Made by a program: the position numbers and the translations under genes. A stretch of 64,000 bases of DNA, from contig NZ_CP064689.1 in the NCBI RefSeq assembly GCF_023100945.1, forward strand, positions 2,710,001 to 2,774,000, written 5' to 3'. The notes under the pieces were generated by a model that was given only the letters and a program-made list of their open reading frames with translations, had not been told where the DNA came from and searched no databases. This DNA is from Bradyrhizobium sp. 200. Lineage in GTDB: Bacteria; Pseudomonadota; Alphaproteobacteria; Rhizobiales; Xanthobacteraceae. The first letter of the stretch is position 1, and each line of letters starts with the position of its first letter. This document shows, piece by piece, positions 16,287 to 29,255 of the stretch.

Positions 16287-16472
16287 TCATGAAGCGGATG
16301 GCGGTTCGACATCTGGCGCTAGAGGCGTCAGGTCAGGCATTGCGCCTGGTTTGTCCACTTGCAATTCGGCCGCCTTGTCCAAGAGAGCTGCGGAAATCTT
16401 GGGGTCCGTTGTTGCTTTAGCCAACCCCAGCAGGATCGCCGCTTGACGCACGAAGTACTCTTTACTGATCAC
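16287..16472 (-). CDS. Small helical protein, paralog B
   Basis: The 61-residue protein begins MISKEYFVRQAAILLGLAKA and contains TTDPKISAALLDKAAEL and a proline-rich tail. It pairs with the gene at 15346-15525. The frame is open to 16559, but GTG at 16472 is chosen because GGGGAT lies seven bases before it and because the longer frame would cover the EcfG-like promoter at 16511-16535. Function is unknown. Confidence 0.75.
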   Translation of the reverse strand: MISKEYFVRQAAILLGLAKATTDPKISAALLDKAAELQVDKPGAMPDLTPLAPDVEPPSAS

Positions 16473-16510
16473 ATGAATATCCCCGTGGTATCCCAGCGCG
16501 CCGCCGACGT

Positions 16511-16535
16511 TACGCATGGTTGGGGCAAATGTTCC
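16511..16535 (-). promoter_or_regulatory. EcfG-like promoter of paralog B
   Basis: On the reverse strand GGAAC (16531-16535), 16 bases, CGTA (16511-16514), followed by AC. Transcription would begin near 16503, 31 bases before the GTG start. Confidence 0.6.
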
Positions 16536-16578
16536 TATGAACGGGTAAAAAGTGAACACATCAAATCAGGGCACTAGG

Positions 16579-16738
16579 GGTCGAAACAGGCCAGTACCTT
16601 TTCCGCGGTACTGGCCGAAATAGGCCACTCAGCATTTCAAACTAGGCCAATGGCCTAGGCGAGCGCATTTCAAACTCGGCCACTACGGTTTTCAAAACCG
16701 GCCACTGAGGTCGGAAACAGGCCAGTACCTTTTCCGCG
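16579..16738. repeat. Array of short repeats resembling an IS21-family end
   Basis: GAAACAGGCCAGTACC with TTTTCCGCG occurs twice (16584-16607 and 16715-16738). Between them lie three degenerate units of the form TTTCAAACTNGGCCA or TTTTCAAAACCGGCCA. The first copy also forms a perfect hairpin (GGCCAGTACC at 16589-16598, GGTACTGGCC at 16607-16616). Repeated GGCCA-type motifs of this kind are found at the ends of IS21-family elements; no transposase is present, so this would be a remnant. Confidence 0.6.
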
Positions 16739-16742
16739 AAAA

Positions 16743-16757
16743 GAACATATTGCGAAC
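16743..16757 (+). promoter_or_regulatory. LexA (SOS) box upstream of recA
   Basis: GAAC-ATATTGC-GAAC matches the alphaproteobacterial LexA site GTTC-N7-GTTC read on the other strand. It lies about 105 bp before the recA start, where it would overlap the promoter. Confidence 0.85.
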
Positions 16758-16860
16758 ATAGAACAAAGGTGGTACAAGATTCCTATACGCCATCGAATCC
16801 CGAATTTGCCCACCGCCCGTTTGTCCCGCTCGCGAATCCTCGCCATAAGGAGCACGTACT

Positions 16861-17952
<1,092 letters not shown>

Positions 17953-17993
17953 GTTTCCGACGCTTCAGACTGATAAGGTTTGAAACGCGACAG

Positions 17994-18040
17994 ACGGGTG
18001 CTGCGGACGTTGAGTTGCCGACGTCTTCAGCGCCCGTTTT
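17994..18040 (+). terminator. recA terminator
   Basis: ACGGGTGCTG pairs with CAGCGCCCGT (one G-U pair), enclosing a smaller ACGT hairpin, and is followed by TTTTGTTT. It starts 41 bases after the recA stop. Confidence 0.75.
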
Positions 18041-18119
18041 GTTTGGGTAGGTTGTGTGTGCAGACGACGCGCTGCGCACGCTCTCGCGGGAGAATTATCG
18101 CAGTCATCAGGAGGCCTGC

Positions 18120-18296
18120 ATGCGCAGCCGGTTGTCGCTGCTCACCAAATTCGACGAGGTAATCGTCGCCCACGAGGTAATCGTCGCCCACAAGGAAGAC
18201 TTCAGCCGACACAATCCAATCGACCGCTGGTGGGGCGGCACGCACCTGACCAACGACCGGCTGTGGCGCTGGGACCCCGTCCTGCTCGTGCCGTAG
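18120..18296 (+). CDS. Small protein with in-frame tandem duplication
   Basis: The 58-residue protein reads MRSRLSLLTKFDEVIVAHEV and ends HLTNDRLWRWDPVLLVP. AGGAGG lies six bases before the ATG, so translation is likely. An 18-base unit (GAGGTAATCGTCGCCCAC) is repeated exactly at 18156-18173 and 18174-18191, giving EVIVAHEVIVAH. The WWGGTHLTNDRLWRWDP segment looks conserved, but I do not recognise the family. It could be the tail of a larger ancestral protein. Confidence 0.5.
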   Translation: MRSRLSLLTKFDEVIVAHEVIVAHKEDFSRHNPIDRWWGGTHLTNDRLWRWDPVLLVP

Positions 18297-18320
18297 CGGC
18301 GTGACCGTTGTGACCGTACA

Positions 18321-18407
18321 GGATGGATGGAGCGAAGCGAAGCCCATCATCGTGCAGCATCCGCAGTGATAACCATGATGGGTATCGCTTTCGCTCCACC
18401 CATCCGA
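18321..18407. repeat. Palindromic intergenic repeat between recA side and gcvP
   Basis: GGATGGATGGAGCGAAGCGA is the inverted partner of TCGCTTTCGCTCCACCCATCC, with a 40-base central part. It sits just past the gcvP stop and may act as its transcript end. Confidence 0.65.
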
Positions 18408-18412
18408 CGAAC

Positions 18413-21286
18413 CTATTCCGCCGCTTGCGCGTAATCCGCCACCGGCGGGCACGAGCACACCAGATTGCGGTCGCCGTACACATTGTCGACGCGCCCGACC
18501 GGACACCAGTATTTGTCCGTGCGTGAGGTGCCGGCCGGGAAGCAGCCCTCGGCGCGGCCATAGGCGCGGCTCCAGGCGTCGTCGGCGATGTCGTGCACGG
18601 TGTGCGGAGCGTGGCGCAGCGGCGAGGCCTCGACCTTCCAGCGGCCTTTTTCGATTTCCGCGATCTCGTTCCTGATCGCGATCATGGCGTCGCAGAACCG
18701 ATCCAGCTCCGCCTTGGATTCCGATTCGGTCGGCTCGATCATCAGCGTGCCCGGCACCGGGAAACTCATGGTCGGTGCATGGAAGCCGTAGTCGATCAGA
18801 CGTTTTGCGATGTCGTCGACGGTGACGCCGCTTGTCGTTTTCAGGGGGCGGGGATCGACGATGCATTCATGCGCGACGCGGCCTTTGGCGTTCCGGTACA
18901 GCACAGGGAAATGCGCATCGAGGCGGTTGGCGATGTAGTTGGCGTTGAGGATCGCGAGCTCGGTGGCGCGTGTGAGACCTTCGCCCGACATCATCAGGAT
19001 GTAGATGTAAGAGATGGTCAGGATCGACGCCGACCCGAACGGTGCCGCCGATACCGGTCCGACCGGCTGCGGCGCAGCGCCGTCGGTCGCGGGGTGGCCC
19101 GGCAGATAGGGCGCAAGGTGTGCCTTGACGCCGATCGGGCCCATGCCCGGGCCGCCGCCGCCATGCGGAATGCAGAACGTCTTGTGCAGGTTGAGATGCG
19201 AGACGTCGGCGCCGTAATCGCCGGGCCGCGAGAGGCCGACCTGCGCGTTCATGTTGGCGCCGTCGAGATAGACCTGGCCGCCATGGCCGTGAACGATATC
19301 GCAGATATCACGGATATGCTCCTCGAACACGCCATGCGTCGAGGGGTAGGTGATCATCACAGCCGCGAGGTTTTTGGAATGCTTCTCCGCCTTGGCGCGG
19401 AGATCGTCGACATCGACGTCGCCTCTGATGTCGCAGGCGGTCACCACCACCTCCATGCCGACCATGCTGGCGGAAGCCGGATTGGTACCGTGCGCGGAGG
19501 AGGGGATCAGGCACACCTTGCGGTGCGGCTCGCCGCGCGCCTCGTGATAGGCGCGGATCGCGAGCAGCCCGGCATATTCGCCCTGCGCGCCCGAATTCGG
19601 CTGCAGCGAGATCGCGTCATAGCCGGTGATGTCGCACAGCGCTTTCTCAAGCCGTCTGAACAACACGTGGTATCCCTTGGCCTGCTCGGATGGCGCGAAC
19701 GGGTGCAGATTACCGAACTCAGGCCACGTCAGCGGGATCATTTCCGTGGTCGCGTTCAGCTTCATGGTGCAGGAGCCCAGCGGAATCATCGCGCGGTCGA
19801 GTGCGAGGTCGCGGTCACTGAGCTTGCGCATGTAGCGCAGCAGCTCGGTCTCGGAACGGTGGGTGTGGAACACCGGATGGGTGAGGAACGCACTGTCGCG
19901 CTTCAGGGCGGCGGGAAGCGTCTCGCGCGCGCTGACCTCGACGTCGGCATAGGAAAGCTTGCCGCCGAATGCGCGCCACACCGCCTCGACGGTCGCTGAC
20001 GTCGTGGTCTCGTCCAGCGCGACGCCGAGCGTGCCTTCGCCGATGCGCAGATTGATTTTTTCGGCGTGTGCCCGGACGACGATCTCGCCCTGTCTGTTAC
20101 CCACATCCACCGTCACGGTGTCGAAGAACGCCTCGCTCTTCAATGCAAAGCCAAGCTTGCGCAGGCCTGCCGCCAGCACGGCCGCGCGGCGATGCATCGT
20201 GCGCGCGATATGCGTCAGCCCCTCCGGGCCGTGATAGACCGCGTACATTGAGGCGATCACCGCCAGCAGCACCTGCGCGGTGCAGATGTTGGAGGTGGCC
20301 TTTTCGCGGCGGATATGCTGCTCGCGGGTCTGCAGCGCCAGCCGATAGGCCGGCTGCCCCCTCGAATCCACCGACAGGCCGACAATGCGGCCAGGCAGCG
20401 AGCGCTTCAGCGCATCGCGCACCGACATATAGGCTGCGTGCGGGCCGCCATAGCCCATCGGCACGCCAAAGCGCTGGGCCGAACCGATGGCGATATCGGC
20501 GCCGAGTTCGCCGGGCGAGGCGATCAACGTCAGCGCCAGCAGATCGGCGGCGATCACGGCGAGCGCGCCCTTGGCGCGCAGCGTATTGATCGCCGGCCTG
20601 AGGTCCCGCACCGCGCCTGAGGTAGCAGGATATTGCAAGAGGCCGCCGAACACGTCGGCCTTGTCGAGATCGGTGAGGGGATCGCCGACAATCAAATTCC
20701 AGCCGAGCGGCTCGGCGCGGGTACGCAGCACCGCGAGCGTCTGCGGATGCACCTCCGCATCGACGAAGAACGATTTGGCTTTGGCCGGCGAGGCGCGTTC
20801 GGCGAGTGCCATGGCCTCGGCCGCGGCGGTCGCTTCATCGAGCAACGAGGCGTTGGCGACGTCGAGGCCGGTGAGATCGCAGATCATTGTCTGGAAGTTG
20901 AACAGCGCCTCCAGCCGGCCCTGGCTGATCTCCGGCTGATACGGCGTATAGGCCGTGTACCAGGCCGGGTTCTCCAAAATGTTGCGCTGGATCACCGCGG
21001 GCAGGACCGTGCCGGAATAGCCTTGGCCGATCAGCGAGGTGAACACTTCGTTTTGCGCGGCGAGCTCGCGCATATGCGCCAGCGCCTCGGTTTCGCTCAA
21101 CGCTGGTCCCAGATCGAGCGGCGCCTTCTGCCGGATCGAGGACGGCAGCGTCTGGCCCATCAGCTCGCCAAGGCTGTTCGCGCCGACGCTCTCCAGCATC
21201 GCTCTGATGTCGCGGGGCGAGGGGCCGATGTGACGGCGCACGAAATCGGTGGCGGCTTCGACGGTGGTCTTGAGCGGCGCGTTCAT
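18413..21286 (-). CDS. gcvP: Glycine dehydrogenase (decarboxylating), P-protein
   Basis: The 957-residue single-chain P-protein decarboxylates glycine and passes the aminomethyl group to lipoyl-GcvH. Both homologous halves are present. The PLP lysine lies in [20 protein letters not shown] in the second half, and the N-terminal [15 protein letters not shown] region is typical. Length equals the usual 950-960. It is the last gene of gcvT-gcvH-gcvP; 158 bp with a palindromic repeat separate it from gcvH. The glycine riboswitch upstream of gcvT should govern the whole operon. Confidence 0.98.
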   Translation of the reverse strand: MNAPLKTTVEAATDFVRRHIGPSPRDIRAMLESVGANSLGELMGQTLPSSIRQKAPLDLGPALSETEALAHMRELAAQNEVFTSLIGQGYSGTVLPAVIQRNILENPAWYTAYTPYQPEISQGRLEALFNFQTMICDLTGLDVANASLLDEATAAAEAMALAERASPAKAKSFFVDAEVHPQTLAVLRTRAEPLGWNLIVGDPLTDLDKADVFGGLLQYPATSGAVRDLRPAINTLRAKGALAVIAADLLALTLIASPGELGADIAIGSAQRFGVPMGYGGPHAAYMSVRDALKRSLPGRIVGLSVDSRGQPAYRLALQTREQHIRREKATSNICTAQVLLAVIASMYAVYHGPEGLTHIARTMHRRAAVLAAGLRKLGFALKSEAFFDTVTVDVGNRQGEIVVRAHAEKINLRIGEGTLGVALDETTTSATVEAVWRAFGGKLSYADVEVSARETLPAALKRDSAFLTHPVFHTHRSETELLRYMRKLSDRDLALDRAMIPLGSCTMKLNATTEMIPLTWPEFGNLHPFAPSEQAKGYHVLFRRLEKALCDITGYDAISLQPNSGAQGEYAGLLAIRAYHEARGEPHRKVCLIPSSAHGTNPASASMVGMEVVVTACDIRGDVDVDDLRAKAEKHSKNLAAVMITYPSTHGVFEEHIRDICDIVHGHGGQVYLDGANMNAQVGLSRPGDYGADVSHLNLHKTFCIPHGGGGPGMGPIGVKAHLAPYLPGHPATDGAAPQPVGPVSAAPFGSASILTISYIYILMMSGEGLTRATELAILNANYIANRLDAHFPVLYRNAKGRVAHECIVDPRPLKTTSGVTVDDIAKRLIDYGFHAPTMSFPVPGTLMIEPTESESKAELDRFCDAMIAIRNEIAEIEKGRWKVEASPLRHAPHTVHDIADDAWSRAYGRAEGCFPAGTSRTDKYWCPVGRVDNVYGDRNLVCSCPPVADYAQAAE

Positions 21287-21310
21287 GAGTGTCGTCCTCT
21301 ATATTTCCTC

Positions 21311-21410
21311 GTCATGCCCCGCGAAGGCGGGGCATCCAGTACGCCGTGACGTCAGCGACTGAACTGTGAATTCCCGGCGTACTGGATCGTCCGCCTTCGC
21401 GGACGATGAC
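21311..21410. repeat. Palindromic repeat between gcvH and gcvP
   Basis: GTCATGCCCCGCGAAGGCGG pairs imperfectly with CCGCCTTCGCGGACGATGAC, and CCAGTACGCCG with CGGCGTACTGG. Such elements inside an operon can stabilise upstream mRNA and lower expression of the gene beyond. Confidence 0.7.
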
Positions 21411-21444
21411 AGTGAGTATGAGGTGGCCGGGTCGCTTCATCACT

Positions 21445-21810
21445 TCACGCCGTATGTGCCTTGTAAGCGGCCTCATCCATCAGGCCGCCGAGTTCGCTCT
21501 TGTCGGCAATCCTGAGCTTGAAGAACCAGGCCTTGCCGCCGGCGTCGGAGTTCACCAGCGCGGGTTCGGCGGCGAGCGCCTCGTTGACCTCGAGCACCTC
21601 GCCGGAGATCGGCGCGTAGACGTCGGAGGCGGCCTTGACCGATTCGACCACGGCGGCTGCTTCGGCCTTTTTCAGCGAGCGGCCGACCTTGGGCAGTTCG
21701 ACGAACACGACATCGCCGAGCTGCGACTGGGCGTAATCGGTGATGCCGATGGTGGCGACGTCGCCCTCGATGCGGAGCCATTCGTGGTCTGTGGTGAACA
21801 ACGTCGTCAT
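21445..21810 (-). CDS. gcvH: Glycine cleavage system H-protein
   Basis: The 121-residue H-protein carries the lipoyl arm that shuttles the aminomethyl group between P-, T- and L-proteins. The lipoylated lysine is in [18 protein letters not shown]. The N-terminus [20 protein letters not shown] is typical. It starts 18 bases after the gcvT stop, so the two are cotranscribed. Confidence 0.97.
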   Translation of the reverse strand: MTTLFTTDHEWLRIEGDVATIGITDYAQSQLGDVVFVELPKVGRSLKKAEAAAVVESVKAASDVYAPISGEVLEVNEALAAEPALVNSDAGGKAWFFKLRIADKSELGGLMDEAAYKAHTA

Positions 21811-21828
21811 GAAACGTCCTCTGGTGAA

Positions 21829-22974
21829 TCAGCGTTTATAGGTGTTGGGAACGAAGGGCATGGCGGCGACCTGCAGCGGCAGGCGCTGGCCGCGCACTTC
21901 GGCAAAAACTTGCGTGCCGTTTGCGGACAGCGCTGTCGGCAGATAGCCCATCGCCACCGGCGCATTGAGGCTCGGGCCAAAACCGCCCGAGGTCACCTTG
22001 CCGATCGGCTCGCTGGAAGTGCCGTCCGCGAACAGCAGCGCGCCTTCGCGCACCGGCGCACGGCCTTCCGGCAACAGGCCGACGCGGCGGCGCGCCGCGC
22101 CTTGTTCAAACTGTGACAGGATTTTTTCCGCGCCGGGGAAGCCGCCCGCGCGGGCGCCGCCGGTGCGGCGGCTTTTCTGTACCGACCATTCCAGCGTGCC
22201 CTCGACCGGCGTCGTCGTGGTGTCGATGTCGTGGCCGTAGAGGCAAAGTCCGGCCTCGAGCCTCAGGCTGTCGCGCGCGCCAAGTCCAATTGGCCGCACG
22301 TCAGGGTTCTCCAGAAGCGCCGTCACCAGCGCCTCGGCCTGTTCGGCCGGCACCGAAATCTCAAAACCGTCCTCGCCGGTATAGCCGGAGCGCGAGACAA
22401 AGCAGTCGAAGCCGGCCACCTGGCGTGGCCCGGTATCCATGAACCGCATTGCCGATACGCCCGCACAAAGTTTCGCCAGCGCCGATTCTGCTTTCGGTCC
22501 CTGCAGCGCGATCAAGCCGCGATCCGCCAGCGAATCGATGACGCAGGTATCGGAGAGGTGCGCGCGCAGATGCGCTTCGTCCTCGGCCTTGCAGGCGGCA
22601 TTGACGACCAGAAACAGGTGGTCGCCGAAATTCGCCACCATCAGGTCGTCGAGAATGCCGCCGTCTTCATTGGTGAATTGCGCGTAGCGCTGCCGTCCCG
22701 GTGCGACCGCCACAATGTCCTGCGGCACCAACCGCTCCAGCGCCAGCGCCGCATCCGCGACCTGACGCGATTTGGGACGCAGCGCGAGCTGGCCCATATG
22801 TGAGACGTCGAACAGCCCCGCGTTCGCCCGCGTATGCAGATGCTCCTTCAGCACGCCGGAGGCGTATTGCACCGGCATCTCATAGCCCGCGAAGGGAACC
22901 ATCTTGCCGCCGCGCGCCACATGGAGCGCGTGCAACGGGGTGCGTTTCAGGGGAGATTCGTCGCGTGCCAGCAT
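21829..22974 (-). CDS. gcvT: Aminomethyltransferase, T-protein
   Basis: The 381-residue T-protein transfers the methylene group from H-protein to tetrahydrofolate and releases ammonia. Typical segments are MVPFAGYEMPVQY, LFDVSHMGQ, GYTGEDGFEI and the folate-binding LGARDSLRLEAGLCLYG. The frame is open to 23031, but that ATG lies in the P1 stem of the second riboswitch aptamer. ATG 22974 (MLARDESPLKRTPL) has GAGGG about eight bases upstream and gives the family length, so it is the start. It is the first gene of the gcv operon. Confidence 0.96.
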   Translation of the reverse strand: MLARDESPLKRTPLHALHVARGGKMVPFAGYEMPVQYASGVLKEHLHTRANAGLFDVSHMGQLALRPKSRQVADAALALERLVPQDIVAVAPGRQRYAQFTNEDGGILDDLMVANFGDHLFLVVNAACKAEDEAHLRAHLSDTCVIDSLADRGLIALQGPKAESALAKLCAGVSAMRFMDTGPRQVAGFDCFVSRSGYTGEDGFEISVPAEQAEALVTALLENPDVRPIGLGARDSLRLEAGLCLYGHDIDTTTTPVEGTLEWSVQKSRRTGGARAGGFPGAEKILSQFEQGAARRRVGLLPEGRAPVREGALLFADGTSSEPIGKVTSGGFGPSLNAPVAMGYLPTALSANGTQVFAEVRGQRLPLQVAAMPFVPNTYKR

Positions 22975-23028
22975 CCAGGGACCCTCAGGGGTTCCGGGGA
23001 CCAGCCCCCGAAAACCCGAAGAAAGCCC

Positions 23029-23199
23029 CATCTGTCGCTGTGCCTGAGAGTATTATCCCGTCGGCGGACGCCCCTGGGCCAAAGGCCTTCGGCGTCTCTT
23101 TCCAGATGCTAGTTCGTCACGCGGTCCGTTTGCCTGAGAGTTTCCGGGGCGGTTGCTCCTTCGGCGCCGGCGCTGAAGCCGATCTCTCCCGACGTGACG
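23029..23199 (-). promoter_or_regulatory. Tandem glycine riboswitch
   Basis: Two glycine aptamers are seen on the reverse strand. Aptamer 1 (about 23113-23199) has CGGGAGAGA, GCCGAAGGAGCAA and CTCTCAGGCAAACGGACC, closed by GTCACG/CGTGAC. Aptamer 2 (23029-23109) has GGAAAGAGACGCCGAAGGC and ACTCTCAGGCACAGCGAC, closed by CATCTG/CAGATG. The leader between aptamer 2 and ATG 22974 has GGGG/CCCC segments that could mask the ribosome-binding site. Glycine would turn the operon on. A TTGACA at 23237-23242 (reverse strand) is a possible -35 box. Confidence 0.95.
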
Positions 23200-23408
23200 T
23201 CTTACAAATAAGAGGGAAACACAGCCCTGCCAAGCCTGTCAACGCAGGCGCAGCATTATCAACGGGATGTGCGTGCCCATCTTGTGTGCTGCGGCAAGCC
23301 TATGATCCTTCTGCACAGTTTCTGGACACCGCAGGCTGCCTTGTCTAAAAGCGTTCCTCCGGAAGATTAAGGTTATTTGCAACCGGACCCGGCCCTATTT
23401 CCGATTGG

Positions 23409-26090
<2,682 letters not shown>

Positions 26091-26357
26091 GTAAGGGCGA
26101 TCGTCCTGCCATACGAACCGCCCTTGGCCGGCACTGAGGGCGAGCCGGTGCGCGAATGTGGGTTAGCATTCGTTAATTATCCCGACGCTCGCGCGCAAGT
26201 TTATCGGCGGTATTAAAGCAACCTCAATAACGGCGCTGCAGAACAGGCGTGTTCTGCAGATCATTTGTGCTGGCCAGATTCATGCTCGGCCCACACTCAT
26301 TTTCGTCGTTCGACAGGCAAGGTGCCCGCGCCAATCGATCGGCCGAAGGAGATTTCG

Positions 26358-27119
26358 ATGCCGCCTCGGTCTTACATGGTCACTGCGGTCGTCCTCGCCG
26401 TGCTGGTTGTCGTCTCGTTGCCGCTGACCCTGGGATTTTCGATCATCCTTTGGTACTGGCTGTTTGCAATGGCCGCCTGCATTCTCGCCATCGGGGGTAT
26501 CGTCAAACTCATATATGGGCTTCAGGCTGAGCCTTGGATCGGCATTGCGCTGGCATCGCCCGGCGTGGTCTGGGCCGCCGATAACCTCGTTAAATTTGTG
26601 AGCCATGCGTCTATCCCGGTGATCCTGACGTTCAGCACGGCGGCATCGTTGGCCTCTCTAGCGATGGCCGCCGGCGCGCTCAGGCTGGTGGAAACGACAT
26701 CAGGACCGCACCCGGCCTTTCGCCTGGGCTACGGGCTTCTGGCGGCCGCCGCGCTGCTGGTCGGCGTGGGTCTGGTCGCGCAGATCATGGGTTGGAGCTT
26801 CATAAGAAGCACGCCCTATTACGTGCTGGCGCGGTCGATATTCGTCGGCACTGCACTCCTCAAATACGGCGCGATTATCGGCGCTGCGGTGCTGATAACC
26901 AAGCGGTACGCCATCGAGCCCTGGGCTGGCGCGGCGATCAGTCTGATCTGCGCCTTTATGATTTTCAACCTTGTACGGTCGACGTTGGCCGTCTCGCTTC
27001 CCGGCGACACAATGTTTTGGCTGCAGCCCGTCCTCATGCTCGTCGGCGGCGCCGCCGTCTGGCGGATGGGTTCGGTGTTGAGCGGGCAGGCGCCTTCGGT
27101 GCGCTATGCGCAGGGCTAG
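26358..27119 (+). CDS. Multi-pass membrane protein, unknown function
   Basis: The 253-residue protein has about seven hydrophobic segments and no charged catalytic motif. GAAGGAG seven bases before ATG 26358 sets the start, not the longer frame from 26265. It contains SFIRSTPYYVLARSIFVGTALLKYGAI, and ends SVLSGQAPSVRYAQG. No family is recognised. The 267 bases before it contain no gene. Confidence 0.7.
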   Translation: MPPRSYMVTAVVLAVLVVVSLPLTLGFSIILWYWLFAMAACILAIGGIVKLIYGLQAEPWIGIALASPGVVWAADNLVKFVSHASIPVILTFSTAASLASLAMAAGALRLVETTSGPHPAFRLGYGLLAAAALLVGVGLVAQIMGWSFIRSTPYYVLARSIFVGTALLKYGAIIGAAVLITKRYAIEPWAGAAISLICAFMIFNLVRSTLAVSLPGDTMFWLQPVLMLVGGAAVWRMGSVLSGQAPSVRYAQG

Positions 27120-27353
27120 CCGGTAAGCCTGTCGAGTCGCAATGCCGTCGTCATTGCAGCCACAACGCGCGACCCAATGCGGACGTGGAACAGTGCGGTG
27201 CAGCGTTCTATGGCGCGACCTGTTGCTGGCAATTCGGCGTCAGGGCGAGCATAGTTTCGGCATCACAATTCCGGATAGGTTCATCGGCGTTGATGATGTG
27301 GACTCTCCTTGTCAGCGCCGGTGATCTGCGGTTCGGACAACCGGAGTCCCGCC

Positions 27354-28028
27354 ATGTCTGTCACGGTTTCCAGCGAAACACACCGCGAACACATCTTCAA
27401 TTCTGCTGAAATGGGCGCCATCGCTCATCTCTACCGGGGCGAGGTCTACCGCTCGACGATCTGGAGAACGCGGCTCGACAACACAACCAACTGGGCGATC
27501 GTCACAATGGGCATCGCCCTCTCAACGACCTTTTCGAGCCCGGAGGCCTCACCGCTGCCACTCCTGCTAGTAGGCCTGCTCATTGCCGTGTTTCTCGGCA
27601 TGGAGGCGCGACGTTATCGCTACTTCAATGTCTGGCGCGCCCGAGCCCGCTGGATGGAGATGAATTTCTACGCGCCAATATTTACCGGTGAAGCCCGCGA
27701 CGATAGCTGGCAGGTGGTGCTTGGGCACGACTACACTGCGCCCCGCCACCACATTTCGTTTGTCCGCGCGGCGGGGCGGCGGCTGCGTCGCAACTACGTC
27801 TGGATTCTCGCCGTCCAGGTGATTGCCTATTACGGCAAGATAGCGATCCATCCGACGCCTGCGTCAACCTTGGCGGAATTTGTCGATCGCGCCGCAGTCG
27901 GACCGATTCCCGGCTGGGTCGTTCTGATGATCGGCTTTGCCTACAATTTCGGCTGGCTGGCGTTCGCGCTCGGCACGATGTGGCTCGACCAACGCGAGCA
28001 CGGGGGCAACAAGGTGGCGATGGGTTAG
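27354..28028 (+). CDS. DUF2270 integral membrane protein
   Basis: The 224-residue protein matches DUF2270: a conserved N-terminus AHLYRGEVYRSTIWRTRLDNTTNWAI, helices at about 45-85, EARRYRYFNVWRARARWMEMNFYAPIF, and C-terminal helices near 145 and 190. GGAG lies eight bases before ATG 27354. The role of DUF2270 is unknown; it is placed in the inner membrane. Confidence 0.85.
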   Translation: MSVTVSSETHREHIFNSAEMGAIAHLYRGEVYRSTIWRTRLDNTTNWAIVTMGIALSTTFSSPEASPLPLLLVGLLIAVFLGMEARRYRYFNVWRARARWMEMNFYAPIFTGEARDDSWQVVLGHDYTAPRHHISFVRAAGRRLRRNYVWILAVQVIAYYGKIAIHPTPASTLAEFVDRAAVGPIPGWVVLMIGFAYNFGWLAFALGTMWLDQREHGGNKVAMG

Positions 28029-28329
28029 CGGTAGCGCGCACCAAAGGGAGAACGCGGTGAAGTGTCCTTGTGCACGGCACGATGTGCAGTCGCATTGACG
28101 TTCGCCGATATCGTTGAAACCCGAAAACCGAACCGCTCGAAAAATCTCGTCGGCTCGGAATAAACGGTCTCTGAACTGGCCGTTACGCGCGCGTTCATAT
28201 CAACCCGCTTAAAGTCTCCACCCAGGAACTGAAAGGTAGTGAACCCATAGACGTAGTTCCCAGCCGCGCAACCGACTCTGCGCCGCTCAGTGACCTACGC
28301 AGGGACGCACTCAAAATGGAGGAGACATT

Positions 28330-28554
28330 ATGAAGAAGTTTCTTATTTCGGCTGCAGCCGCCGCAATCATGACAGGCACTGCCTACGCTCAGACGGGATT
28401 TTATGTGGTGCAAGATACCTCCACGAAGAAATGCACCATCGTGGACAAGAAGCCGACCACCGCCACCACTGTCGTTGTTGGCGACGGCAAGGTGTTCAAG
28501 TCGCGCACCGCCGCTGAAACCGGGATGAAGACCATGAAGGTCTGCGCGAACTAA
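28330..28554 (+). CDS. Small exported protein with a YVVQDTSTKKC core
   Basis: The 74-residue protein has a signal peptide (MKKFLISAAAAAIMTGTAYA) and a 53-residue mature part with two cysteines (KKCTIVDKK, KVCAN), which may form a disulfide. GGAGGAG lies seven bases before the ATG. I recall similar small periplasmic proteins in rhizobia. Function is unknown. Confidence 0.75.
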   Translation: MKKFLISAAAAAIMTGTAYAQTGFYVVQDTSTKKCTIVDKKPTTATTVVVGDGKVFKSRTAAETGMKTMKVCAN

Positions 28555-28668
28555 GGGAGGCGATGGCGAGAAGCGATAACGCCCGCTCCGTCCGCTCCCA
28601 TCGAAAAGTGAGAGGCCGCTCCGGCGATCTCTCTATTCACCGGCACATAGCAACTGGAGGATCAGGCA

Positions 28669-29019
28669 ATGTGGAAATCAATGCGCAAATATGCGTTCGG
28701 CGCCGCAGCGGCAACTGCTCTTTTCGTATTTCCGATCTCGGCCTTTTCCCAATCCATTGAGGTTGGACCGGGAGGCGTCCGAGTGTACGACGGTCGAGGG
28801 GGACAATGCGAGCAATTGCGACGTGCTTGCGAAAACAAGGACATGCTAGGGGAGCGGGGCGAAGGAAATTGCCGCAGATACCGGGAGGCCTGCCAAAGAC
28901 CAGTTCGCAGGGACGTGTGCGGCGAATTGAGACAAGCCTGCCTCTACAAGGACGAGTTGGGCGAACGAGGCGAAGGAAACTGCCGCAGGTATCGCGAGAC
29001 CTGTAGAGGCCGGTTCTAA
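28669..29019 (+). CDS. Exported cysteine-rich protein with duplicated domain
   Basis: The 116-residue protein has a signal peptide (to about residue 28) and two copies of a 37-residue motif. Cysteines at 47, 54, 68 and 75 recur at 84, 91, 105 and 112, and GERGEGNCRRYRE is identical in both copies. The four-cysteine unit suggests two disulfides per repeat in the periplasm. GGAGG precedes ATG 28669; an in-frame ATG at 28681 is possible. No known domain is recognised. Confidence 0.75.
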   Translation: MWKSMRKYAFGAAAATALFVFPISAFSQSIEVGPGGVRVYDGRGGQCEQLRRACENKDMLGERGEGNCRRYREACQRPVRRDVCGELRQACLYKDELGERGEGNCRRYRETCRGRF

Positions 29020-29255
29020 AGGTCGCTAATTCTCGGTGTTGCAGGGTGGTCCGGCGTCGCTCGGCATCTCCCGCGCACCGGTCATCCCGGAGGCCGCCTT
29101 GGTTGGCAGCCTCTACACGGCCAAGACCCAAAGCGGACGCCCTTTGATCTAGGTCAACAACAATAGCGCACGCTCTGCTCCCGTCCGCTTAAGGCCGATC
29201 TCTTGGACGTCGATCCAACGCCTTGAGGTGCATTTGTGACCCGGGAGGTTGCCAG

